In this document: positions 37,101 through 49,100 of the stretch, one piece after another
Layout: every line of letters starts with the position of its first letter
Numbering within the stretch: position 1 is the first letter of the stretch
Assembly: GCA_034509925.1 (NCBI GenBank)
Contig: CM067531.1
Coordinates: forward strand, 6,281,319-6,345,318
Length of the DNA: 64,000 bases
Direction: 5' to 3'
From: Hirudinaria manillensis
Lineage: Eukaryota > Annelida > Clitellata > Hirudinida > Hirudinidae
Translations under genes and position numbers: made by a program
The notes under the pieces: model-generated
What the model was told of the DNA's origin: nothing
Database searches by the model: none
What the model saw: only the letters and a program-made list of their open reading frames with translations

Positions 37101-40100
37101 ACGAAGGCAAATGCACTCATCCTGGCAGAATTGACAGTGCCCTGGGAGGATAGGATGGATCTTAGCAACAGTCTGAAGGAGCAAAAATACCTGGACCTAA
37201 CGATGGACCTCAGACAGAAGGGGTACAGGGTTTGGAGCAAGAGGTGGGAGCAAGGGGACTCATCGGAAAGTCTACCTACGCGTTCCTGCGAGAGGTCAGA
37301 CTAACCAGTAGTGCCAGGTCAAAATCCATGGTGAAGATGTCCAGGGCTGCTGAGGCGGCGTCGCAGTGGATATGGTCAAAGAGGGACACCAGGTAGTCTC
37401 CCACGGAGAACCATCGACCACGACAATCCATCGACCAGTGCTCAAAACCACCTCTCAACTCGATCCGCAACTCGAGGCGAGTATAAAGCCAGCTGAAGGC
37501 TTTTATAGGCAACGTCCGAGTCGAAAGGTCACACGGCTGTACCAGTGGCCAAATCCATCCAACCAAAAGCTCGCCAAGCTCAACCAATTGGAAGACTCCG
37601 GGCATAGCCCCCTGAAAGGTCGGCGCTAATGACAGCTATTTAAGCTCTGTACCTGAGCTCCGCTGGCAGTTTGATGTCGGTTTCGGGAGCAAGAGTTGTA
37701 ATGAGCGAGGGGTGCGTGGTATGGCGATGGTCTCGTATGCGCATCGTATTGTGGGACAAAGAGAGAGAGAGAGAGGGAAGGCAGGTGTGCAAAAGATTCG
37801 ACCGACAAGAACATCCCCCTGATCAGCGGGTGTGGCCCGGCCCGGAGAACGTCAGAGGTATAATGGGCCGAAACGTTTGCAGATGGGGCAACCTCTCTGA
37901 GGATTCTTGTCGGCACTTGCACAGAGTATCAATTTCTATTTCCACAACCTGGAGATGGGGAATTTCTGAAAAGTCAGCTTTTGAACATTTGGAGAAAGTC
38001 ATTCAAAATGATGTTCAATTAGCACATTTTTATAAAAAATGCCCATAGGCATTGCTTGTGATGCATCAAATGTTGTTATTGGTGTATAAAGAGGGGAATG
38101 AAGGACCTGTAGCTAATGTTTCCAAGAATGACTGAATGACTCAGCGATGATATAGCCAAATACATAAAGAGGCTCTCGACATAACCTTTGCATTACAAAA
38201 GTTTCATAATTACATTTACAGGAAATTCATTTTGATTACAGATCATAAACCTTTGATGAGCATATTTAACCCAAAGAAAAGAATTCGATCATGGCATTGA
38301 ATCATCTTGCAAGATGGGCCATATTGTTAAATCAATATGAATATGTAATCAAATTCTGGGAAACTGCAAAGCATGAGAACGCAGATGTTTTAACTTGCCT
38401 CTCAATCAGAGAGGACGCACTATTTGATGCTTATATGAAGAGTAAAATGATTCTTATGTGTTTTTAGTTAACACCATTAGAGAACAAATGGGATTCACGG
38501 ATGCTAAAACATTGATTAAAGAATCAAACAAAGATCCATTTCAAGCTTGATGAAATATATAAAAGAGGGTTGGCTATAGAAGATTGAAAACGAGTACATA
38601 AAAAAGTACAAGAACCTTGAAAATTTTCTGTGAGTTGAAAAGGGTTGCCTGATGCATCCACAAACTAATGGAATTGCACTAAGATTGGTGCAGACAATCA
38701 CTGAGAAAATTTTCTCTACCTCCATGCTGAGCCCTTCAAGAATTTTTATGCAATCTGGAGACTGATTACTCACCAAGTGAAATTTTGAGAAAAAATTCCA
38801 CAGAGCCCATGGAATCAGCTAAGTCAGTGGAGCCTACGGATGTTTCGGCTCCATTGGAGATAACAGAAGGGAGTGCTCGGGATTTCGGGAGTGATTGGAG
38901 AGTGCCTAGCATGGAAAGTGGAGCAGGTGATCCTATAGAGAGTTTGAGATCTGGCGACATGGTGGAGCAGGAGGGTGAACATGGAAGTGGTGATGTTCCG
39001 CAACTGAAACTTGCGGGACACAGGAGAAAAAGGGAGGAAACAGAAATCCAAGGAAATGGGAGACAAATAAGAAGCAGATTGGATGCTATATTACCGACAT
39101 TTGTGAACATGATGCCCAGGCCAAAAATAAGAAAAACTTATTTAATTTCTCATTTACAACAGGAATGCCCTGTTACACAAAACATTATGGACACCTGAAT
39201 GACCGGGAGCCTAAATGGTCATACTCCCACATTCCTTGTCTCAAGGTACCACACTGTCAAGTTTGGTGACTGCTCCTTCCATGTCAATGAACCAAAAACA
39301 TGGAATGCTCTCCCATTTACATTCGAAAAACAGCCACAACTGAGCTCTTTAATAATCAACTAGACACATTTTTTTAATCAATGCTATTCTTAACCAAGTT
39401 AGACTACTTTTAGGAGCAAAAGGACCAGAGAAAGCCACAGATCACCGGTCAGAATAGAACCACCAAGGTAATTCATCGCCCGAGAGGCACGGAGCCGGTG
39501 GAAATTTCGGTTACCGTGCGCTGCTTTAAAGAAAATTTAGAGCCCAAGTCGATATTGTTGGGTGGCAGGGTTGACGGAAAGAAGACCACTGAGAGTCGTA
39601 GGGGCTAGGTGGCTTCGCTTCAGTGGGAGAGTGCAGAAAGAAGCCAATGAGAGCTTTTAATAGTTGCTCCAGTCTGGCAAGTGACTCCAGCCAAAGAGAG
39701 CCTTCCAAAGCCTAAGCTCTAGAGTCCGCATATGGAAAGCCGACAGGGACAGCCGATCACCGGATGCGGCCCATCCCCGTCAGGGGTTTCAAAGGGCCAA
39801 AACGTTCGAAGATGGGGGATCTTCTCTGAGGATCCCTGTCAGAAAGCTCCGAGGAGAAATTTCCATCATCATCATCTTTATTATAATTATTAATTGCTCT
39901 AACTCCATATTCTTAAGTTTTTTAATTGTTTTTGTTTTTATTCAACGTATTTCATTTTATTGTATTTGATTGTCTCTTAGTGCTATAAGTGTGATGTAGT
40001 GCCTTAACATCCTAGGACTTAGGATAAAAAAGATATTTAAATATTTGCTGAATGAATATGAATACGAAATGGATTCCAATGACTATGGCGGAAGTTCAAG

Positions 40101-43100
40101 GACCTGGGACAGTAGAAGTCCAACTATCACCAAATGGGGTTCTATAACGACATATCTATCAACTACAAAGAAGAACTTCAGCAGAAGGAGAAGAGATCCA
40201 AGAGGACTCCAATGAAGATTCAAAGAAACAGAGTCCAGGCAGTCCGGAAGTTTGGTTGGCCAAAAGATCATCAAGGCCGCAACCCGCCACCCCCTGATAG
40301 ATTAATTGTAAACTTAGAATCTATCAGGAAACTAATTAAAAGGGGGAGGTGTTGTGCAGTAGTTGAACGAGCGTTCACTTTTAGTTGTGGTTATGTTGAT
40401 AATTGTCGAGTTACTGGTGGCTTGTATTCATGTGAATAAAGTTGAAATATAATAACTGTCTTCGACATTTAAACATATAAAAACATAACATTAATGTTAA
40501 ATGTTCATAAATTGAACATGAAAAGGCAAACAAAGACAACAAGTACTTTGGTGCATGTTACCAATGATAGGTTCTCCCTCTAGGTAAACTAAGCAGTTGC
40601 TGTCCCACATTGAAGTATGCATACTATAATGCATCAACTGCTTATCCCATGTTACAACATTTCAAATTAGTTCTCAATCACAACAGGCCATTTATTCTAT
40701 GAACATCATGAGTTCAAAAAACCTGCTCAAATATAAAAAGAAAAAAATGAGTTATGGTCAGGCTGACTGAACAGCAAGCTCATTCACTGATTTCAGCTAA
40801 TACAAAGCATTGATTAAAAGCCATTAGTTTCTTTGGTTTCACAATTCAGAAACTTTACAACCTGTTTTTCTTCTACCTGTTAAAGGAAGGCTATCATTAA
40901 GTCCAACTACCACCAACTATCAAGATCTCACTCAAACCATGGGCAAGGAAGAGAAACTAGATTGAATAGATGGAATCAAGCTAACAAAATCAAAGAGTTT
41001 TGGCTAAAGTCAGAGACAAAATAAATTATGCCATTGCAAGAGTTGAGGCCCATGTATTGGACAGGATCATTCAGCTTTCAAAAATTATATAGGTTTCTGT
41101 ACAGTTTTCTGGTTTTAAATTCTATCCAAAATCAATGTTATCCACATACTGTACTTGGGACATATAACTTGACATTAATCTTATTTTTCAAAAATAAAGA
41201 ATTTCTGTTAAATTATAAGGTCATAGGATTTTCTAATCCTTTCAAAATAAGAATGTAGAAGCAGTGCTGGCACAGAATTTGATTCAAACCTCAACAAAAT
41301 GTTACCTCAAGATCAGAAGGACTGCTTGAAAATCCCAAGTTGAGATGGCTAAAAACAACTATTTAAGAAAATGGGACAGACATTTCATAATCATGAAAAT
41401 ACAGTTACAATTTTATCATCATTATCAAACCCTGGAACTCACATATGATGCCATTAACTCCTTAACATTTTCTTGCTTGAAATCATGCATGTCATCCTTA
41501 AACCTAAATAACTACCTATCCATTAAGTGAACCTGATTTTCTGTTGACAATGTTGCTTGTTTCTGTTTCACTATAGTTTTCTGTTGTCTAACGCTATTAC
41601 AAAATGTGTAAGTTGTCATCTTCATTTTGTTTAGAAAAATAAATAAATAAATAAAAATATGTAAAGTGTATGCATGGATTGTATTAACAAAGAGTTATCA
41701 GAGATCCAGAATATAGTTACCTAGTTTTATTTAACCGTAGCTTAATGTTTCTTTTAGGTTAAGTACCTTTGAGTACAGAGAAAACTGAAACTTATTAACA
41801 TATTTTCCATGGAAGTTGGAATGTCATTCAAAATAATATGTTAAAGTCTTAGTCTTGTGATTACCATATTTTCCCCATTACAATCCCCATCGGCACATAT
41901 ACCCCCTAAAGCCAACACAAAATTCACATATAAAATCTGCGGTCTTATGACCAACACCCTTAATTTCAGAATAGCAATACATATATTCTGTTTATAGTTT
42001 GATAAAGGTCCATTTATTTATGAACTGTGAAAAAACAAAGTATCCATCCATTGTCAACTCATTTTAATCAAGTCAAAAATCACTTGATCCCATAACTTTC
42101 CAAATTGAATCCATTATTTGCCTTGTCTACCATGCCATTTTGAAAGATATGGTCATAAAGTTCTGCAAGCCCATGTTTAATGTTACAACATTTCACCCAA
42201 CAAGAAAGTATAATCTGAGAATAATCCGGCAATAAATACCAAGTGCGATGCCAGATATAAGACCCTTGAGTGCCTGGACCATATCTTCCAGATGTGTCCA
42301 GGAAGGGACAAGAAAAGACGATTGAAACAACAATCTCGTTGACCAGTTAAAAAAGAAATTGGTCAAAGAAGGCTATACCATCAAGGTTGAGCCTAGAGTA
42401 AATGTTGATGAAGGCATCAGAATTTAGTAGCACAGAAAAAAGAAAATGCAATAGTATGCAACATTACAATCGTACCAGATACAGCCCCGCTGGACGAGGT
42501 CCACTCATCCAAAATGGGAAAATAATTCTAAAGACATCCACACTTAGATGTCAAACAATCATCCTGAAGGACTTCCTGCTTAGAAGATTATAGTGACTGC
42601 CATTGTCTTCAAATGGAGAGGAGGTCTTACTCCTCATGGCAGGGCATCATTCAAATTTAGCGATGGTTGTGCTGGGGAATGTGATTATAATATGTCTCAG
42701 GATCAGTAGGGGAACTTTAAATGCCCTAGTTAAGGAGTTGATGACCGTGTTTGCTTTGTGGTAATTGTTTTTGGCTGAGAGAATAAATTAAAAAAAAACA
42801 AAATAAGCAAATAATGAATATGATAATGTGTTGCATAACATGAATTCAGGGATAACACTACTGCTAATTTAGTTCTTGGTAGTTTTTAAATGCAATAAAA
42901 ATGCAGATACGGAATATATGTATTATAAGTGGAGAAATTCAGTAACAACTTGGCAAAAGGACTGCAAAAACATTTGACCATTCATGACAAAGTCATGCAT
43001 AATGCTCAATGTCATAAAACTCAAATCCCCTCTTTTGTGCCCTAATTTTGAGCAAAAATCCACTGGTTATGGTCCAGAAATTAAGGTACTTTTAATACAC

Positions 43101-46100
43101 ATTCAAAGTAATAGATTTATAATTTTATGAAAGCATGGAAATGACTAACAGCATTGTCAGCAAGGGCAGCGATAACATTTCCCAAAGCAGAAAGAGACTT
43201 GTTGATGTTTTTAGCCTCATCCAACACTGATCCTTCTGCCCCAGTTTTGCTAACCTTAAAAAATTATAGCTTTAGAAATTACTTTGCTGTTAATCTTAAT
43301 ACTTGACATTGGTATAACCTTTTCACTTCCCGCAAGATCCACCAAATACAATTTACCACTTAATTTTTTTTCAGTTTCAATATTGACTTGTTTTACATTT
43401 ATTAAGAAAACACTGTGGCTTCTTGAAGAATGTTCATTCATATCTGAAACAATGAAACTTTTTATGATCTAAATGCAGAGAAGGTCATGCTTAAGATACA
43501 AGAGAATGAGATAAATATTCTTATATTTTCAATGCTTCAATTGGTTGGAATAACTCATAAATTATCCAATACATACTCAAACTTATTCAGTATTCACACG
43601 TGAAAGTCATACAAAATTACAATGCATTTATAGTGACAGATATGTTTGTGAATCCTGAAATAATAATAATATTCAAGTTTCAGAAAACAACAGTCTTAGA
43701 TTGACCCTAATTTATATTGTACAGCTTCCGATATGAAAGAAATTTATTTCTTTAAAGAGCAAGATGCATTATGCAGAATCTACTAGCTTGCTCTGGAATT
43801 TTGCATCACATTTCTTGGGAAAACTTCAAGTTTGCTAGCTAGGTCCAGTGCTTGTTAGCATGCATTCACCGTTGTTGCAAAAAGTAGATACTTAAAGCAA
43901 TTTAAGTTCAAAGCCATATGAAGGAAGCAGACTTCAATGTAATTCCAACTAAAAGACCTGAAACAGTTTTGATGCTACTGTACAGGCAGGAATAGATGTT
44001 TTCTGATGCAACAAACAACTCAATTTTTGGCCTCAGTCTTGTGCCAGAAAGACTACCAAAAATCCACAGAATCTAGATTGTGGAAAGCTCCCCCATAAAT
44101 ACATTTTCAAACAAAATAATAAAAAAGCAAAATAATAAATTAAAATTTCTTAATGTTAACAATGACTAATAGTAATTATCATTGCTGGTCAATCCATTAT
44201 AATTGCAGTTAAGATTACTATGAACCTAAACAATAAATAAGAATAAACGAGATTGTAGAATTTACATGTACAGCACAACCTCTACATATATTGTTTGATT
44301 CGGTCAAGTTTTTATATAACTACAAAATCTTGTAGTACATCAAGTTGCTGGGTTCTAATTTCATCAATTTTTTACTTTTTTGCTAATTTTCTACACAAAA
44401 GTCTTGTTGGACCTTAATGACTTTTTTTAAATGCAGAACAAATTAAAATAATTGTAAGAAATGCAATTTCAAAATATTTGCTTTTTATAATTTCTTAGAA
44501 GTAGGGATGTACCATACACCCAATTGGCTTCGGTATAATTAAGTCAGATATTGGATATCCAGAACCATCTTGCATCTGGTATTCTAGATAGATCTAGAAT
44601 TATCATATTACATCCCTACTTGCAACATATCTCATTCTCTGGACACATGTCCAGTCAATTCACATCAGTCAAGCACCTTCAACTTGATTACCAATAGACC
44701 ATATCAAGTTACCAATATTAACTACAACATCTTGTGAAATCCTTGCAAAAATGAATGAAGTCAAGTTTACTCCACATATTGTGAGGATGACCTTGCTTGG
44801 CCTTAATTCCTCCTTGTCAATGGGACCGGATGGAATACCCAACATTGTTTTAAAAAAGTGTCCATCCTCTCTAGCTTTACTACTTGCCCATATATTTGAC
44901 ATATCCCTTAAGGATCAAAAGTTACCCTGTTACTGGAAAATGGCATTAGTTACCCCTATACATAAAAAAGGTTCCACCACTTCTCCTGGAAACTACAGGC
45001 CCATCTCAACCACAATGCCATGGAATGGAAGTGGATTATTAACAAATCACTTATGCATCATCTAAAAAACATAAATTAATAAATCGACATAGATTTGCAA
45101 GTGGAAGATCCACTGCAACTCTACAACTCTGCAACTCTGCAAATCTACCTGAATGCATAAACCTAGAATTTAAAAAGGCATTTGACTCCATAGCACACAA
45201 CAAGCTTTTAACCAAATTACAATGTTATGGCATCCATGACATGTCCAGTTATGAGTTGGCTCCCCAACTTTCTTTCACAGAGGAAATAGCATGTTACTAT
45301 AGGTGGAACTTAATCAACTATCGCTTCTATGACCAGTGGCGTCCTCCAGGGCAGTGCGCTTGGCCCCACACTCTTTTCGTTGGACATCAATGATCTTCCA
45401 AGCATATTCAAAGATACTGGTGTCATTTGCAAACTATTTGCTGATGTTGCTAAGCTTTATTGCTTCCCAACGTCATCTGAAACCAAACTGCAGTCTGCTC
45501 TTGAAGTCATATCTGGCAACTTCATCTCGTGCCAGAGAAATGTTAGGTTTTCTCTGTAGCAGGATGCAGAAAGAAGAGAAATAATCATGAGTACTCTATC
45601 AATGGTCAGACCCTCTAACGAGTGGACAGGATTAGCAATCTCGAGATTATGATGGACCTAAGCTTAAAATTTGCAGCCCATATCTACACAATCATTCATA
45701 AAGCTACAACAGCTTCATGGATGATTAGGGCATCCTTCTCCTCAAGGGACCAGGATGTCTTAAAACTTGCCTTATGCACCTACATCCAACCAATACTTGA
45801 ATTTTGTTCCCCGGTGTGGAACACTCACCACAAATACCTAATTGATAGAGTTGAAAAAATCCAAAAACGATTTACCAAATCAATACCTTCAGTTACTAAA
45901 TACCCCTACACGGATAGACTAAAACATCTTAAACTTATGACCCTGGAGAGATGCCGCCTCCTGGCAGACTTAACATTATGCTTAAAATTACTAAATGGCC
46001 TTGCGGACTCCCCCTGAGGCATCTGCTACATGTCCAGAATTACCTAGGCATGAGATGACACACTTTCAAACTTTGATATAACAAATTTTCAACAAATAAA

Positions 46101-49100
46101 GTCAAATATTCTTTCTGCAATAGGATCATAAAGCCATGGAATGCACCATCAAATGAAATTGTTAACTGAAGTACAATCTCTCGTTTTAATGCACAACTTT
46201 GACTTCAATAGTTTCTTAACATACCTGATTATCTCTTCCATTCAGAGCTTGTGTTGTACTTTTTGTATATAAATTGTATAGACTTGTGTTAGTGGTCTCA
46301 AGGACCCTTCAGTTTGATGTTTAAATATATAAAATAAATGAATTAAAAAAGTTTAATAATTAATTTAAACAACAGGATCCCATATCTGCTCTACAAGAGA
46401 TGCCTAAGAACGCTCAAGCTGCTCCACACAATAATAGTTTCCACCTGGGCCAATGCCGCAGTCGACAACAAATGGAAAGTAGCGGAAGGTGTGTACATTC
46501 CGAAAGAAAAGGAATCGAAGCACATAAATCAGTTCAGGCCTATTTCGATGTTGAATGTCGAAGGAAAAATCTACTTCTCATGTCTAGCAGCAAGGCTGAC
46601 TATATTCATGACAACAAACAAGTACATCGACACAGCAGTTCGAAAGGGAGGCATCCCAGGTGTGCCGGGGTGCATTGAGCACACCGCAATGATATGGGAG
46701 GCGATCCAGAACGCAAAAAGGAACCAACTCAGTTTACACGTCGTGTGGCTCGACCTGGCCAACGCCTATGGATCGGTGCCCCATCAACTCCCCGGAAGAC
46801 GTTAGAGATCCACCATGTTCCTGGAATGGTAATTGAGGTACTCAAAGAATACTTCAACAGTTTCATGATGCGTTTTCCCACGAAAGATTGCACCACGTGT
46901 TGGATCCCTCTGCAAATCGGCATAGCCATGGGATGTGCCATTTCCCCATCGCTGTTGGTGCTTGCCATCCAAGTCGTACTAAATGCAGTAGGGGCTGAGA
47001 TGCGCTTGGGTAGAGGGGTGTTTATGCCTTCAGTAAAGGTTTTCATGGACGACACCACCATCGATCTAAACAGGCAGCAGTTTGTCCAAAGAGCCCTTGA
47101 CAAGCTAAATGATCTACTCCAATGGTGTCGCATGGCTCTGAAGCCTGCAAAATCCTGGAGTCTTTCTCTTACAAGAGGGAGAGTTTGCAGCGAGGTGTGC
47201 TTCACTGCCAGAGGACAAAGCATTCCGACGGTCTCAGAAGAGCCAGTAAAGAGCTTGGGAAAGGTTTTCGACGAGATCCTCCGCAACAAAAACCAGGAGG
47301 CAGCCACTGTCAGTAGGATGACCGATGGTCTGAAAGTCCACAGCGAATGTGCAGACAAAAACTGCCATGATAATCCAAGAGAGAAGGCGAGAGATGGAGA
47401 TCGAAAGGATTGCGCTGGAAGTGCAGAAAAGCCAGCAAGGACAGTGGACGACCTGGGAAGACTCCATCCACAGATCCATCACATGGAAAGACATTTGGAA
47501 AAAATCTCCCCTCTGCTTGGCATTCCTCATAAGGTGCTCCCTTCTGGGTCCAACTTACAGGAGTGGGGGATGGTTCAAGACGCCAGCTGCGAGCTCTGCG
47601 GAGGTGCACAGTAATCCGACACGCCCTTGCTTAAGGTCACTACACATGGTGACATAACCAGGTCGTTGTCGAGGCGGCTAAGACGGCATGCTTCCAGGCA
47701 AATGCCCAAGAAATCGCGGCACCAGGAGAAGGTGCCTCTTTAGAGAGGGCTCAACACAGCACCACAAAAGGAACATGGGCCAAAGGAGGGACTTGCTGTC
47801 CACAGCCAAAGACTGGGCAGTTGCGGCAGAGCTGCAGGGAGAAAGGCACTACCACCAGGTGCTACAAGAGAGAGGCAAGCGGTCTGATTTGGCGCTGGCG
47901 TTGGCAGCAACCGATTCCGTCATTATGGTAGAGCTCCCATGAGAGGACCGAATGGATGTCAGCAATGCTCTGAAGAGCAACTGTTACGAAGAGCTGATGA
48001 TGGATTTAGAGGGGAAAGGTTATAGCACCCATGTGTTGCCAATAGAAGTCGGAGCGAGAGGGCTGGTAGGCAAGTCTACCTATGCCTTTCTCAGGAAGAT
48101 AGGCCTTTCAAACAGGCTAACCAAACAGTTCGTCCAGAGAATAGCCGAGTCCGCAGAATCGGCTTCTCATTGGACTTGGACCAAGAAGGACCAAAGGTAA
48201 GCCTCAGGCACGGCGAGGCAAGTCATCCCTGTCCACTCCACCAAAACAGGGACTCCAGTTTAAGGTCTCCAGGAAAGAGACATCCCGGACGAAATGGTAT
48301 AAGAAGTGCTGCAATGGCGTCTTTGACAGTTTTTCAGATGGCGGAGCCCTCGCGGAATTTTTCGTAAAATGGCGGTGCGAGTATTGCTTGTTTGTCGGAA
48401 GTCGTTGTCTGGTTACCGGAAGAAAGAATCTGGCAGGGACATCCGCTTGGTCAATGGATGTGGCCCAGCCCCCGAGAGTGTCAGGATTCAGGGCCAAAAC
48501 ACTTGTCGAGGAGGCCAATCCTCTGAGGATCCCTGCCAGAACGCTCGTTCAAGAGTTTCAATCAATAATAATTAATTTAAATCATTATGATGTCCTTGTC
48601 AAAAGAAATATTATGGAAAATACATTTTTATGCACAAATGAAGCATCAGTCATATTTACCAAATATCATATCTACATTTATTTTTGGAATGAGAAATACC
48701 CCAACCCAAAATAATGACTATTTTTCATAAACTTCTGCTTTATCACTAAAATTCATATCCGTTAACCTGCATGTATTTTAGGCTAAAAGTCATCACGGAT
48801 ATAGCACCATTTAAAATTTCAAAGAATATAATTTGTATCATACAGAATTAACACCCACTCGTTACTGCCACATGGCGATTAGCTTTGCCTTCTTCGATGA
48901 CTTCCATGACTTCCTCAGGACTGGCAACGAATCTTTCTGTGGCACCCTAAAATGCATGTTTAATGGATTTCATTAATCTCTTACCTCATTTCTGTCTTTC
49001 ACCTTCATTTGTTCAGTTTTAATAAAAGTTTTTAACCTTTACATATGGAACTCTGTTTTTGTCTTCATGGACTGATAAATTTGTTTGAGTAACTATCAAA

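Noticed and set aside
38785..39198. 137-codon acidic open frame
   Set aside because: Lies between a Gypsy fragment and a LINE fragment; compositionally biased; no recognisable domain or start context.
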